Assembly (NCBI GenBank): GCA_001796355.1
Contig: MGMG01000077.1
Span: 1-64,000, forward strand
Reading direction: 5' to 3'
From: Chloroflexi bacterium GWB2_54_36
Lineage (GTDB): Bacteria; Chloroflexota; Anaerolineae; Anaerolineales; Anaerolineaceae
Length of the DNA stretch: 64,000 bases
A model generated the notes under the pieces. That model was not told the origin of the DNA. It saw nothing but the letters and a program-made list of their open reading frames with translations, and searched no databases. Position 1 is the first letter of the stretch. Each line of letters opens with the position of its first letter. The position numbers and the translations under genes were made by a program. Shown piece after piece: positions 45,171 to 53,698 of this stretch.

Positions 45171-46262
45171 TTACAAATAACGAGTTTGACCGGTATCCTT
45201 CAACTGCTGCACTGCTTCTTTTACCTTTTGGCTGTCGGATCGCCGACAAACCAACAGCACATCCTCGGTGTCGATAATTACCAAGTCATCTACTCCAATA
45301 GCGGCCACCAATCGATGGGTGCCATCTGAGAGAATTAACGTATTGTGCGTGTCGATGATGACATTTGGGTCATTGAGCTGAATATTACCACTGCTGTCAA
45401 GGGGCAAGACCTCGAAAAGCGAGTCCCAACTGCCTACATCGTTCCAACCCAACCCGGCCGCCGGCAGGACAGCTACCCGCTGGGCGCGCTCCATAATACC
45501 ATAATCAATCGTTTGCGCCTTGATGGTCGGCCACAGAGCTGCAACAACCTTGCTTTGCTCCGGTGTGTCCCAGGCCTGGCCAATTTCACGCAGGGTTGAA
45601 TCCAGTTCCGGCATCAAATGCTCAAACTCCACCAGGATATCGGAAACCTGCCAGATGAACATACCAGAATTCCAGTCGTGATCTTCATCTGCCAGCATTT
45701 TTTGAGCAGCCGCAGCCGTTGGTTTTTCTTTAAACCGCTGCACCGAATATACCGCCTGACCTTCGATGTTTTCCAGAATCACGCCGCGCTGGATATAACC
45801 ATACGCTGTAGCGGGATGGGTTGGAGTGATACCCAGCGTGACCAGCATGTTTTTTCGCGAGACTTCCGCCGCTATCCGCAGCAATTTTTGAAAATACGGT
45901 ACATTTTGGATGAAATGGTCGGCTGTTAAAACCACCATTATTGCCTGCGGATCGCGTTTTTGGAGAACCGTCGCAGCCAACCCGACCACCGAGGCAGTAC
46001 CGCGCGGCATGGGTTCCAACAGATAATTTTCAGCCGGAATTCCAGGCACCTGTTTTTGCAGCTCAGCCGCCTGTTCTGTCACAGTAACCACAAGAATACG
46101 GTCAGGTGAAAACAACCCGGCCAGGCGGTCACAAGCAATTTGAAAAAGAGAGCGGTCCGAACCCAGGTTGAGCATCTGTTTGGGCCGGTCAGCCCGGGAA
46201 AGCGGCCACAGGCGCGTCCCGCCGCCGCCGGCCATAATGACTGCATAATAATTATTGTCCAT
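45171..46262 (-). CDS. manC: mannose-1-phosphate guanylyltransferase
   Basis: Makes GDP-mannose from mannose-1-phosphate and GTP. The nucleotidyltransferase signature AVIMAGGGGTRLWPLSRADRPKQML is at the N-terminus, with ENYLLEPMPRGTASVVGLAA, VLTADHFI, NSGMFIWQ and GLGWNDVGSWDSL later. The length (363 aa from this start) is that of the single-function enzyme without an isomerase domain. The ORF track starts at 46325; I chose the ATG at 46262 after AGGGG, overlapping dprA by 11 nt (46274 is an alternative). It may feed the lipid-linked sugar system elsewhere in the window. Confidence 0.9.
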   Translation of the reverse strand: MDNNYYAVIMAGGGGTRLWPLSRADRPKQMLNLGSDRSLFQIACDRLAGLFSPDRILVVTVTEQAAELQKQVPGIPAENYLLEPMPRGTASVVGLAATVLQKRDPQAIMVVLTADHFIQNVPYFQKLLRIAAEVSRKNMLVTLGITPTHPATAYGYIQRGVILENIEGQAVYSVQRFKEKPTAAAAQKMLADEDHDWNSGMFIWQVSDILVEFEHLMPELDSTLREIGQAWDTPEQSKVVAALWPTIKAQTIDYGIMERAQRVAVLPAAGLGWNDVGSWDSLFEVLPLDSSGNIQLNDPNVIIDTHNTLILSDGTHRLVAAIGVDDLVIIDTEDVLLVCRRSDSQKVKEAVQQLKDTGQTRYL

Positions 46263-47376
46263 GGTCCCCTGCATAATATTCTGCCGCTTCATCTCGAATG
46301 GCCATATAGGACATGCTGCCGGCATTGCGCACCAGCCCTTTGAGTTCCATCATCGCCAGGGTCGCCGAAACAACCTCAACCGGCAAGCCGGACAAAAAGC
46401 TGATCTCGTCAACCGAAAGTGTACTCTCGGCAATGACTTTAATGAGCTGCGTCTCGGTTGCATCCGCTGGAAGAATTTCACGCGCTATTCTGCGCGTATT
46501 GACCTGTTCGAGGTTGAGCACCTCCAACAGGTCTTCGGGTTTGAGGTAAGGCCGCGCCCCATTCTGGATCAACATATTCGTGCCCTTGCTATTGGGCGAG
46601 GTGATATTGCCGGGGACTGCCAGCACATCCCGGTTCTGGTCAGCGGCAAATGAAGCCGTGATCAGCGCGCCGCTGGTCGAGCCTGCTTCGATCACTACCA
46701 CCGCCAATGACAGCCCGGAGATGATGCGATTGCGCGGCGGGAAATTGGTGCTTTCCGGGGCGGTTCCCAAGGGGTAATCGCTGAGGAGCGCACCCGACCT
46801 GGCAATGTCTGCCCCGAGGTTCTGGTTTTCAGGAGGATAAACCCGGTCAAGTCCGCTGCCAAGCACAGCCAGAGTCCGTCCGCCGGCCTGCAAAGCCGCG
46901 CGGTGGGCAATGGCATCCACTCCGCGCGCCAGACCGCTCACAACCGTGATCCGGTTGCGCGCCAGAAATGCTGCCAATTCCTCGGTGACGCCGCGTCCGT
47001 AGGCGGAGACCCGCCGTGTTCCGACGATCGCGACTGCGGCTTCATCTTCAGGGATGACTTCACCGCGCTGGTATAGAACGGGCGGCGGCTGGTCGATTTC
47101 CTTGAGCATTCGCGGGTAAACTTCGTCGTCCCAGGTAAGCACCTGAATGCCTTCGGTCTGCATGCGGTTCCAGATTTGCTCCAGGTTGATCTGGCTGCGC
47201 ACCCGCACGATATTTTCAACAATGCGCTCGCTCAGTCCAAGACTATGGAAGCGGCTGATTGGGGCTTCCCAGGCGGCTTGTAAATCCCCGTCGAAGGCAT
47301 CCAGCAGCGCCCGCATCCGGACGGCACCGATCCCCTTGACAAAGTTAAATCCGACCCAGTAGGCTTTTGAATCCAT
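46252..47376 (-). CDS. dprA: DNA-processing protein DprA
   Basis: A 374-aa protein that loads RecA onto incoming single-stranded DNA during transformation. The Rossmann-like core is clear: AVAIVGTRRVSAYGRGVTEELA, VVSGLARGVDAIAHRAAL, TLAVLGSGLDRVYPPEN, NFPPRNRIISGLS and VVVIEAGSTSGALITASFA. A helix-hairpin-helix region precedes it and a winged-helix C-terminus follows. It lies 12 nt after rimM in the ffh operon. DprA is widespread and does not by itself show that the organism is competent. Confidence 0.95.
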   Translation of the reverse strand: MDSKAYWVGFNFVKGIGAVRMRALLDAFDGDLQAAWEAPISRFHSLGLSERIVENIVRVRSQINLEQIWNRMQTEGIQVLTWDDEVYPRMLKEIDQPPPVLYQRGEVIPEDEAAVAIVGTRRVSAYGRGVTEELAAFLARNRITVVSGLARGVDAIAHRAALQAGGRTLAVLGSGLDRVYPPENQNLGADIARSGALLSDYPLGTAPESTNFPPRNRIISGLSLAVVVIEAGSTSGALITASFAADQNRDVLAVPGNITSPNSKGTNMLIQNGARPYLKPEDLLEVLNLEQVNTRRIAREILPADATETQLIKVIAESTLSVDEISFLSGLPVEVVSATLAMMELKGLVRNAGSMSYMAIRDEAAEYYAGDHGQ

Positions 47377-47388
47377 CCTGGCGACCTG

Positions 47389-47946
47389 CTACTCCCAATC
47401 TGGCGGCGCTACTTTGATGACCCGCTGCTCTAAATTAATCTCCAGGATAAATTCATCCACCGCCGGGATCAGGATTTCCTTACCGTCCGCCGCTTTAACC
47501 ACATACACATCGTTGGCGCGGGTTTCGAGGATATCGTCTAAAATGCCGATTTCCGATCCGTCTTTGTTGACTACGCGCAATCCAACCACCTGGTGATGAT
47601 AATATTCCCCTGCAGGCAGGGCTGGAAGTTCTGCCGAAGACACATAAACCAGTTGATTGCGTAAATCAGCCGTTGATTCGGGGTTGTTGTACCCTTCGAA
47701 TCCGATGATCAACTCTTTGTCCTTGGGCCGCAGGCTGCGGATGGCCAATGGTCGGTGGCTTTCACCAATCAGCAGCATTTTACCTACCGATAGCCGCTCC
47801 GGGAAGTCAGTGTAAACGTCCATGATGACGTCCCCGGATAAGCCATGTGACCGACGCAGCTTACCGATAACCAAGAAGACAGGCTCGCCGCCTTGTGGCG
47901 AGCCTGTCTGGTTATTCTCTGGGTTTGAAGAGCCTGGCAAACCCAT
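47389..47946 (-). CDS. rimM: ribosome maturation factor RimM
   Basis: A 185-aa 30S assembly factor. The N-terminal RimM beta-barrel (IGKLRRSHGLSGDVIMDVYTDFPERL) and the C-terminal PRC-barrel (AGEYYHHQVVGLRVVNKDGSEIGILDDI, ILIPAVDEFILEINLE) are intact. It has about 25 extra polar residues at the N-terminus. It is 2 nt from khpA and 12 nt from dprA. The usual trmD-rplS pair is missing downstream. Confidence 0.93.
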   Translation of the reverse strand: MGLPGSSNPENNQTGSPQGGEPVFLVIGKLRRSHGLSGDVIMDVYTDFPERLSVGKMLLIGESHRPLAIRSLRPKDKELIIGFEGYNNPESTADLRNQLVYVSSAELPALPAGEYYHHQVVGLRVVNKDGSEIGILDDILETRANDVYVVKAADGKEILIPAVDEFILEINLEQRVIKVAPPDWE

Positions 47947-47948
47947 GC

Positions 47949-48185
47949 CTAGCGGGGCTCCAGAACGTCCAGGTTGGCTTGTTTTCCTTCTCTGGCAGCC
48001 GCAACACGCAGCAATATGCGCATCGCATTGGCTACCCGCCCGCTCTTGCCGATTACCCGGCCCATATCTTCTTTGGCAACCGATAGCTCCAGCCGAACTT
48101 TACCGCCCAGGCGTTCCTGTTCGACGACAACCTGGGTGGGATCTTCCACCAAAGATCGGGCGATATATTCGATCAACTCCTTCAC
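47949..48185 (-). CDS. khpA: KH-domain RNA-binding protein KhpA
   Basis: A 78-aa single KH domain with the GxxG loop in MGRVIGKSGRVANAMRILLR. Homologues (YlqC/KhpA) bind RNA and in several bacteria work with KhpB/Jag in ribosome assembly or cell elongation. The place between rpsP and rimM is the conserved one. Confidence 0.93.
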   Translation of the reverse strand: MKELIEYIARSLVEDPTQVVVEQERLGGKVRLELSVAKEDMGRVIGKSGRVANAMRILLRVAAAREGKQANLDVLEPR

Positions 48186-48249
48186 GATTTCTCCTTTTTA
48201 ACCTGACCGGTACACAAACCGGTCTGAATCCAGCAGGTTTACAGAGGAC

Positions 48250-48588
48250 TTAGTTCGTCTTGGCGTTGACCTTCCGGTTGGCGTAAAACTCTCCTGCTTC
48301 CTTGAGGACTGCTTCCGCAGCTTCGCCACCTTTGACGCGCTCGTACCTTGTGGTCAGACCAACGCTCCTAAAGAGCATGGCGACGGACTCGGACGGCTGT
48401 GCGCCGTTGTTCAGCCAGTGGTACACCCGTTCTTCGTTCACCTGGAAGGTGAAGGGTTCAGTGCGTGGGTTATATGAACCCAGGATTTCGAGGAAGCGCC
48501 CATCCCGCGGGCTTTCTTTATCTGCCGCAATAATGCGGTAGCTGGGTTGACCTTTTAATCCGACGCGGCGTAAACGAATTCGAACCAT
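48250..48588 (-). CDS. rpsP: 30S ribosomal protein S16
   Basis: A 112-aa protein; MVRIRLRRVGLKGQPSYRIIAAD at the start and DGRFLEILGSYNPRTEP after it are diagnostic of bS16. The ORF track adds 8 residues; the start at 48588 is the family start. It is in the ffh operon, 116 nt after ffh. The C-terminal extension of about 25 residues is within the family range. Confidence 0.95.
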   Translation of the reverse strand: MVRIRLRRVGLKGQPSYRIIAADKESPRDGRFLEILGSYNPRTEPFTFQVNEERVYHWLNNGAQPSESVAMLFRSVGLTTRYERVKGGEAAEAVLKEAGEFYANRKVNAKTN

Positions 48589-48704
48589 TTTAAGACCTAT
48601 CTCCTGTTGCAAATGTGAACTATGCGAATCTTACCATAGGGTTGGCGTACCGGCGGAAAATATCTTGAGGGACGCTGAAGGAGCGCTTATTTTCCACCAG
48701 GGGA

Positions 48705-50027
48705 CTACCCAAACAGGCGTGGCAATCCACGCCCGCCCGTTTTCTGTAGAGTTTTAAACAATCGTTGTGCATCACGGAATTGCTTGAGCACCCGGTTAAC
48801 ATCCTGAACTTCCGTGCCGGAACCGCGGGCGATCCGGCGGCGGCGGCTGGCATTGAGTATATCAGGATTCCGGCGTTCTTTCATCGTCATGGAGGATAAT
48901 ATCGCCTCGGTGACTTGTAATGACTTTTCAGCTTCGTCGGGTGAAACGTTGCGCGCCATTTGCCCCATGCCGCCTGGCAGCATCTCCAGGACTTTGGCAA
49001 ATGGTCCCATCTTGCGCAATTGCTTCAACTGGCTGGCAAAATCCTCCAGGCTGAATTGCCCGGACATCATCTTTTCGGCCTGCGCGCGAGCTTCTTTTTC
49101 ATCCAGCGCCGATTCAGCCTTTTCGATCAATCCCAGCATATCACCCATGCCAAGGATGCGCGAAGCCAACCGTCCGGGGTCGTATGCCTCGATGGCATCG
49201 ATGCCTTCGCCGGTACCGAGGAACTTGATCGGAACCCCGGTGACGCTGCGAATGGATATGGCTGCGCCGCCGCGCGAATCGCCGTCCATTTTGGTCATCA
49301 CCAAGCCGGTCAGCGAAACCGAGTCGCGGAAACCCTCAGCGATGTGCAGCGCTTCCTGGCCGATCATCGAATCAACGACCAAAAGGATTTCGTTGGCAGG
49401 CACTTTGCGGGTGATGGAACGTAATTCTTCCATCAAGGTATCGTCCAGCTGCGACCGTCCGGCGGTATCGATAATTAAAGCCGTCACCCCGCCCTTTTGC
49501 GCCAGGTCGAAGGCTTTGGCTGCCAGTTCCGGTGGTTTAACCCCGTCCTGGGTGAAAACCGGTACGCCGATGCGTTCACCCAAGGTTTGCAGTTGCTTGA
49601 TGGCTGCCGGCCGGTATGGATCGCCAGCGACCAACTCCACCCGCTCGCCCTGCGACCGCAACTGGGCTGCAATCTTCGCGGCAGCGGTGGTTTTACCAGA
49701 GCCTTGGAGGCCAACCATTAGAATGACGTGCGGCTTGGCGCCGCTCAAGTTCAAGCGGGAAGGTTCACCCAGTGTTTGGATCAATTCCTCGTGCACAATC
49801 TTGATCACCTGCTGGGCCGGGTTGAGAGCGCGTGATACTTCAGCGCCTACGGCGCGTGTTCGTACGCGTGCAACGAAATCCTTGACCACGCTGTAGTGCA
49901 CATCCGCTTCCAACAGAGCCAGGCGCACCTCGCGCATGGCTAAATCCACATCCTGTTCAGAAAGCTTACCGCGCCGTCGCAGTTGCTGGAAAACCTGCTC
50001 TAATCGTTGAGTCAGCGATTCAAACAC
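48705..50027 (-). CDS. ffh: signal recognition particle protein Ffh
   Basis: A 440-aa GTPase that targets nascent membrane proteins to the translocon. The N and G domains are clear (MVGLQGSGKTTAAAKIA, VAGDPYRPAAIKQLQ, LIIDTAGRSQLDD, LVMTKMDGDSRGGAAIS), and the methionine-rich M domain follows (MMSGQFSLEDFASQLKQL, RRRRIARGSGTEVQDVN). The start is GTG, with AAGGTGA upstream. It is the first gene of the operon ffh-rpsP-khpA-rimM-dprA-manC-topA and has a good promoter. The SRP RNA gene is not seen in this window. Confidence 0.96.
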   Translation of the reverse strand: MFESLTQRLEQVFQQLRRRGKLSEQDVDLAMREVRLALLEADVHYSVVKDFVARVRTRAVGAEVSRALNPAQQVIKIVHEELIQTLGEPSRLNLSGAKPHVILMVGLQGSGKTTAAAKIAAQLRSQGERVELVAGDPYRPAAIKQLQTLGERIGVPVFTQDGVKPPELAAKAFDLAQKGGVTALIIDTAGRSQLDDTLMEELRSITRKVPANEILLVVDSMIGQEALHIAEGFRDSVSLTGLVMTKMDGDSRGGAAISIRSVTGVPIKFLGTGEGIDAIEAYDPGRLASRILGMGDMLGLIEKAESALDEKEARAQAEKMMSGQFSLEDFASQLKQLRKMGPFAKVLEMLPGGMGQMARNVSPDEAEKSLQVTEAILSSMTMKERRNPDILNASRRRRIARGSGTEVQDVNRVLKQFRDAQRLFKTLQKTGGRGLPRLFG

Positions 50028-50082
50028 ACGTCACCTTAATGCATAAGAAATGGACACCCTTTCCGGGGCGTAACCAGGCCAA

Positions 50083-50111
50083 ATTTTAGCCGGGATTACC
50101 CTAGTGGTCAA
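50083..50111 (-). promoter_or_regulatory. promoter of the ffh operon
   Basis: TTGACC (50106-50111) and TAAAAT (50083-50088) on the minus strand with exactly 17-nt spacing. Leader about 50 nt. Confidence 0.75.
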
Positions 50112-50148
50112 GGGAAAGGTGATTTTTGATGATAGAGGCTCAGAGTAG

Positions 50149-50180
50149 GGTGCGTTCGATCTTTGAACGCACCGTTTTTT
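50149..50180 (+). terminator. terminator-like hairpin upstream of the repeat block
   Basis: GGTGCGTTC (50149-50157) pairs with GAACGCACC (50165-50173), then GTTTTTT. Because no plus-strand gene ends just before it, it may be a mobile terminator-type repeat. Confidence 0.55.
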
Positions 50181-50314
50181 CTGTTGTTAAGCATTTCGGC
50201 CATGCAATTGGTGAGTCGCTCTTTCCGGTTTTTGCGCCCTGTGGCTGAACACAGCCCTCCCCTGGCACGCCGCTTTCTCTGGTTAAACTTTTCCTCTATC
50301 AACAGGCATCGGTA

Positions 50315-50379
50315 GGGGCGGCTCGCGAGCCGCCCCTTGTAGCGCAAACTTTAGTTTGCGTGGCGAACTAAAGTTCGCC
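50315..50379. repeat. three adjacent perfect palindromes
   Basis: GGGGCGGCTCGCGAGCCGCCCC (50315-50336), CGCAAACT-TT-AGTTTGCG (50343-50360) and GGCGAACT-AA-AGTTCGCC (50362-50379). They resemble REP/BIME-type intergenic elements. Confidence 0.75.
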
Positions 50380-50641
50380 CTACATGCGCTAAAGCATTGA
50401 AGTAGAGTGTGTTCAAATAACCATGGCCTTGATGTCTCCCCTGAAGACGCAGTTTCAGGGTGAGGTGGTGCCCTGCCCACAGGACACTCTGATCGCGCCG
50501 GTCTCCGCCCGCAGGGCGCTCTGTGAGCGACCGCGCGCGCAGACTGACCGAAGGTCTCCCCTTTGCGGATCGTACCTGTGTCTCCCCTGAAAACGTCGGT
50601 TTTCGGGGGGTTTGAACGTAACTTTTAGTCTCTTTCCGTGT

Positions 50642-50670
50642 TTGACAGCTTGAGCATTATTCTGCAAAAT
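50642..50670 (+). promoter_or_regulatory. promoter of degV
   Basis: A perfect TTGACA (50642-50647) followed after 17 nt by CAAAAT (50665-50670). The ATG is 27 nt further on. Confidence 0.6.
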
Positions 50671-50697
50671 CCCCGCACTCGCCCCCAGGAGGTTTTC

Positions 50698-51555
50698 ATG
50701 TCCAAGGTTGCCATCGTTACAGACAGCACGGCCAATCTTTCCGAGGATGCAATTGCAAGCAATGGAATTACGTCCATCCCCCTGCAATTAATCTGGGGCG
50801 AGGATACATACCGCGATGGCCTTGACATAACGCCGCTTGAGTTTTACACCCGGTTGAAGTCCGCCAAGGTCATGCCCACCAGTTCCCAGCCCTCGCCGGC
50901 TGCTTTCCACAGCGTTTATACAGACCTGCTCGACCAGGGCTTCGACATCCTGAGCATTCATATCTCAGCCAAACTCTCGGGTACGCTCGATTCAGCCATT
51001 CAGGCGAAAAACATGATCGGGTCAGACCGCATAGCGTTGGTCGATTCAAAAAGCACATCCATGGCGCTGGGTTTTTTGACGCTGCTCGCCGCGCGAGCTG
51101 CCAAAGACGGGGCCTCATTTGCTGAATGCCGTCAGTTTGCCGAAAAAGCAGTCGATCATACCGGCGTGTACTTCGTCGTCAGTACATTGGAATTCCTGCG
51201 CCGCGGCGGACGCATCGGCGGCGCGGCTGCCTTCCTTGGCACCGCGCTGAATCTCAAGCCCATTCTCATGCTGCACGGTGGACGAGTGGAACCGAAAGAA
51301 AAAGTACGTACCATGAGCAAAGCGCTGGATCGAGTCGCGGATATCCTGGTGGAAAAGGTTGGCGACCAGAAACCCTTGCACCTATCAGTGCTGCATGCTA
51401 ACGCGCCAATCGAAGCGGAACAACTCTTAAAAAAGGCGCAGGACCGCCTGCCAAACGGCATCATTCAGGAATCCGTCGTGACGCCTGTCAGCCCGGTCAT
51501 TGGAACACACACCGGCCCCGGCACCGTCGGGTTTGCTTATCTGGCCGGAATGTAA
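50698..51555 (+). CDS. DegV family fatty-acid-binding protein
   Basis: A 285-aa DegV protein. These bind a fatty acid and hand it to the FakA kinase in Gram-positive bacteria. It starts SKVAIVTDSTANLS and has PTSSQPSPAAF, SIHISAKLSGTLDSA, STLEFLRRGGRIGGAAAFLG and PVIGTHTGPGTVGFAYL, all family features. The ORF track starts 20 codons early; ATG 50698 follows AGGAGG with ideal spacing. FakA is not nearby. It is a single-gene unit with its own promoter and terminator. Confidence 0.92.
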   Translation: MSKVAIVTDSTANLSEDAIASNGITSIPLQLIWGEDTYRDGLDITPLEFYTRLKSAKVMPTSSQPSPAAFHSVYTDLLDQGFDILSIHISAKLSGTLDSAIQAKNMIGSDRIALVDSKSTSMALGFLTLLAARAAKDGASFAECRQFAEKAVDHTGVYFVVSTLEFLRRGGRIGGAAAFLGTALNLKPILMLHGGRVEPKEKVRTMSKALDRVADILVEKVGDQKPLHLSVLHANAPIEAEQLLKKAQDRLPNGIIQESVVTPVSPVIGTHTGPGTVGFAYLAGM

Positions 51556-51579
51556 CGCCAGACAACAATTTACTGGCCG

Positions 51580-51613
51580 TCCCCTGCTCCGTTATCACGA
51601 GCAGGGGATTTTT
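51580..51613 (+). terminator. terminator of degV
   Basis: TCCCCTGCTC (51580-51589) pairs with GAGCAGGGGA (51599-51608), followed by TTTTT. Confidence 0.88.
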
Positions 51614-51748
51614 ATGTCGTAATCCTTCCTCATCTTGGCTGATACAATTCCTGTTTCCATGGAAAGGGGTCGCAACTTGGCCAGATTTTGCTACAATAGC
51701 TCTGGTCAAACCTCTCATCCATTTTTCATCCCGCCGGAGCGTGATTCC

Positions 51749-53065
51749 ATGCGTAATTACTCGAGTGTTGGCATACAAGTCGCTGATATCTTACTTCCCA
51801 AAAACGGTTTGGAGGCGCACAAGTGGGCTACTATCGCCTGCGACCAGTTTACCTCGCAGCCGGAATACTGGCAGAAGGTTGCGGATATCATTGGCGCCGC
51901 TCCTTCGACTTATAACCTGGTTCTTCCTGAAGTATTTTTGGGCACGCCGAATGAGAATGAGCGCATCCAACTTTCGCAGCAAAAAATGCGCGAATACGTT
52001 CACCAGGAATTGCTGGATACCCACACCGGGCTGATTTATGTGGAACGCACATCGCTTGGAAGGCTGCGCCGCGGACTGATGCTGGCACTGGACCTGGAAA
52101 ATTATGATTTCAACAAAGGATCGCAAACCCTGATCCGCGCAACGGAAGACACCATCCTCAACCGCCTGCCGCCGCGCATGCGCATTCGTGAGGGCGCCAT
52201 CCTGGAACTGCCACACATTCTGGTCCTCATCGATGATCCTGACTGCTCGGTAATCGATCCGATCTCGGCTGAAGCCGCTTCTTTACCGCTGCTCTACGAC
52301 TTTGACCTGATGCAAGGCAGCGGTCATCTGACCGGGCGGTTGGTGAACACTCCTGCCCTGGAAAAACAGGTGATTGCCGCTCTGGAGCGCCTGGCATCGC
52401 CTGAGGTTTTTTATTCAAAATACGATGTCACCCCCGAACACGGCGTGCTGCTGTTTGCAGTCGGCGACGGCAATCATTCGCTCGCAACCGCCAAAGCTAT
52501 CTGGGAAAAAATTAAACCTGTGGTTGGCATGAACCATCCCGCTCGTTATGCCCTGGTCGAAATCGAAAACGTCCACGATGAAGGCCTGCACTTTGAACCG
52601 ATCCACCGGGTCGTGTTTGGCTGCCAGAGCAACCCCAGAGACGCAATGAAAACCTGCTTTGGGGATGCCTTGCGGTTCTCCCCATGCCAGTCGCCCGAGG
52701 AAGTCGTTGAAAAGGTCGAAACCTACCGGGGGAATGATCACGTAATTGGCCTTGTGAACGCCGCCGGACCCGAACTGGCTTTTATCAGCCATCCATCTGC
52801 CAACCTGCCGGTGGGGACGCTGCAATCTTTCCTCGACACATGGATTGGGCTGGGTAACGCCGAAAATTTGGATTATGTCCACGGCGCAGACGTGGTTCTC
52901 ACCTTGGGCAAGCAACCTGGAAACTGCGGTTTTTACCTGCCCGCCATGCCAAAGAACGGCCTATTCAAAACGGTGATTTTGGACGGCGCGCTACCGCGGA
53001 AAACTTTCTCGATGGGCGAAGCTGTGGAAAAGCGCTTTTATATGGAAGCGCGCCGGATCGGTTGA
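51749..53065 (+). CDS. DUF1015 family protein
   Basis: A 438-aa protein of a widespread uncharacterised family. It starts GIQVADILLPKNGLEAHKWATIACDQFTSQPEYW and contains the family blocks GLIYVERTSLGRLRRGLMLALD, LLFAVGDGNHSLATAKAIW and HPARYALVEIENVHDEGLHFEPIHRVVFG. The last two motifs suggest a metal- or phosphate-handling enzyme, but no reaction is established. The ORF track starts 38 codons early; ATG 51749 has GGAG upstream. TACAAT at about 51692 may be the -10. A small ORF follows after 7 nt. Confidence 0.85.
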   Translation: MRNYSSVGIQVADILLPKNGLEAHKWATIACDQFTSQPEYWQKVADIIGAAPSTYNLVLPEVFLGTPNENERIQLSQQKMREYVHQELLDTHTGLIYVERTSLGRLRRGLMLALDLENYDFNKGSQTLIRATEDTILNRLPPRMRIREGAILELPHILVLIDDPDCSVIDPISAEAASLPLLYDFDLMQGSGHLTGRLVNTPALEKQVIAALERLASPEVFYSKYDVTPEHGVLLFAVGDGNHSLATAKAIWEKIKPVVGMNHPARYALVEIENVHDEGLHFEPIHRVVFGCQSNPRDAMKTCFGDALRFSPCQSPEEVVEKVETYRGNDHVIGLVNAAGPELAFISHPSANLPVGTLQSFLDTWIGLGNAENLDYVHGADVVLTLGKQPGNCGFYLPAMPKNGLFKTVILDGALPRKTFSMGEAVEKRFYMEARRIG

Positions 53066-53072
53066 ATCCCCT

Positions 53073-53423
53073 GTGTCGCGATTTAACCCCCTCCACCCAG
53101 CTGAAGGCGCTGTCCCACCTGAAGGAGTGCGTTTTGTCGATTTGCACGTCGAGCCCTGGGGTGACAACAGCAAAGTTCGCGTGCACCTTCGCCTTACCCC
53201 TTTTACGAAACCGCCCAACCTGATCGCAACCCTTACTGACGCAGACGATCTTGAAGTGGCCAGCATTTTAATCATCGAGAATATCGATTTTGACCTGGTG
53301 TTCACGATGCATATTCGTCCGGTCGATGCTCCCGGGCCGTTTGAACTGTCCGCCAGAATTGAGTATGATGATTTGGGCGTAGTCGATACAAAATCGATCC
53401 ACTTCAAACTGCCGTCCAACTGA
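53073..53423 (+). CDS. small beta-rich hypothetical protein
   Basis: A 116-aa protein without a recognised family. It has no signal peptide or membrane segment and shows alternating hydrophobic strands (VRVHLRLTPFTKPPNLIATLTD, ELSARIEYDDLG) that suggest an immunoglobulin-like or similar sandwich. The start is GTG, 7 nt after the DUF1015 stop, without a visible Shine-Dalgarno, so translation is probably coupled to the gene before. Confidence 0.65.
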   Translation: MSRFNPLHPAEGAVPPEGVRFVDLHVEPWGDNSKVRVHLRLTPFTKPPNLIATLTDADDLEVASILIIENIDFDLVFTMHIRPVDAPGPFELSARIEYDDLGVVDTKSIHFKLPSN

Positions 53424-53456
53424 ATCCAGGCAGGTGTATACAAAGCCCTGCCGATC

Positions 53457-53540
53457 GTTGAGCCTGTCGCAGCGTGGTCGCTGAGCCTGTCGAAGCGTGG
53501 TCGCTGAGCCTGTCGAAGCGTGGTCGCTGAGCCTGTGAAG
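53457..53540. repeat. short tandem repeat, 23-bp unit
   Basis: Three and a half copies of GCTGAGCCTGTCGAAGCGTGGTC, the first with two differences. The unit holds the TGTCGAAG core of the dispersed family seen at 4291, 13627 and 32493. There are no spacers, so it is not a CRISPR array. Confidence 0.85.
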
Positions 53541-53614
53541 AACAATTTTTGGCGACCACGCTGCCCGGGTCTTAACAATCCTGTAATCTGTGACCATTTT
53601 GCTCCAATTGCCTG

Positions 53615-53632
53615 CCTGGATTAATTTCCAGG
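53615..53632. promoter_or_regulatory. operator-like palindrome before the PD40 gene
   Basis: CCTGGA-TTAATT-TCCAGG sits just upstream of TAAAAT (53636-53641), a possible -10 for the gene at 53699. It is a plausible binding site for a dimeric repressor. Confidence 0.35.
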
Positions 53633-53698
53633 TGCTAAAATGGTAGGGATTCAGAATATTATCCTTACTCAGGGGCGGATCCCATTTCAAATTCAGGC

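Larger units (their letters stand above)
50028..50697. other. repeat-rich intergenic region between ffh and degV
   Basis: About 670 bp with no credible gene. It contains the ffh promoter, a terminator-like hairpin (50149-50180), three consecutive perfect palindromes (50315-50379), two related hairpins with CCCCTGAA arms (about 50435-50458 and 50583-50608), and the degV promoter. Confidence 0.7.

Noticed and set aside
48814-49896. 360-aa plus-strand ORF
   Set aside because: Runs antisense through ffh, whose GTPase motifs are unambiguous. No family motif and no ribosome site.
53457-53540. CRISPR array
   Set aside because: The 23-bp units are directly adjacent with no unique spacers, and no cas genes are in the window.
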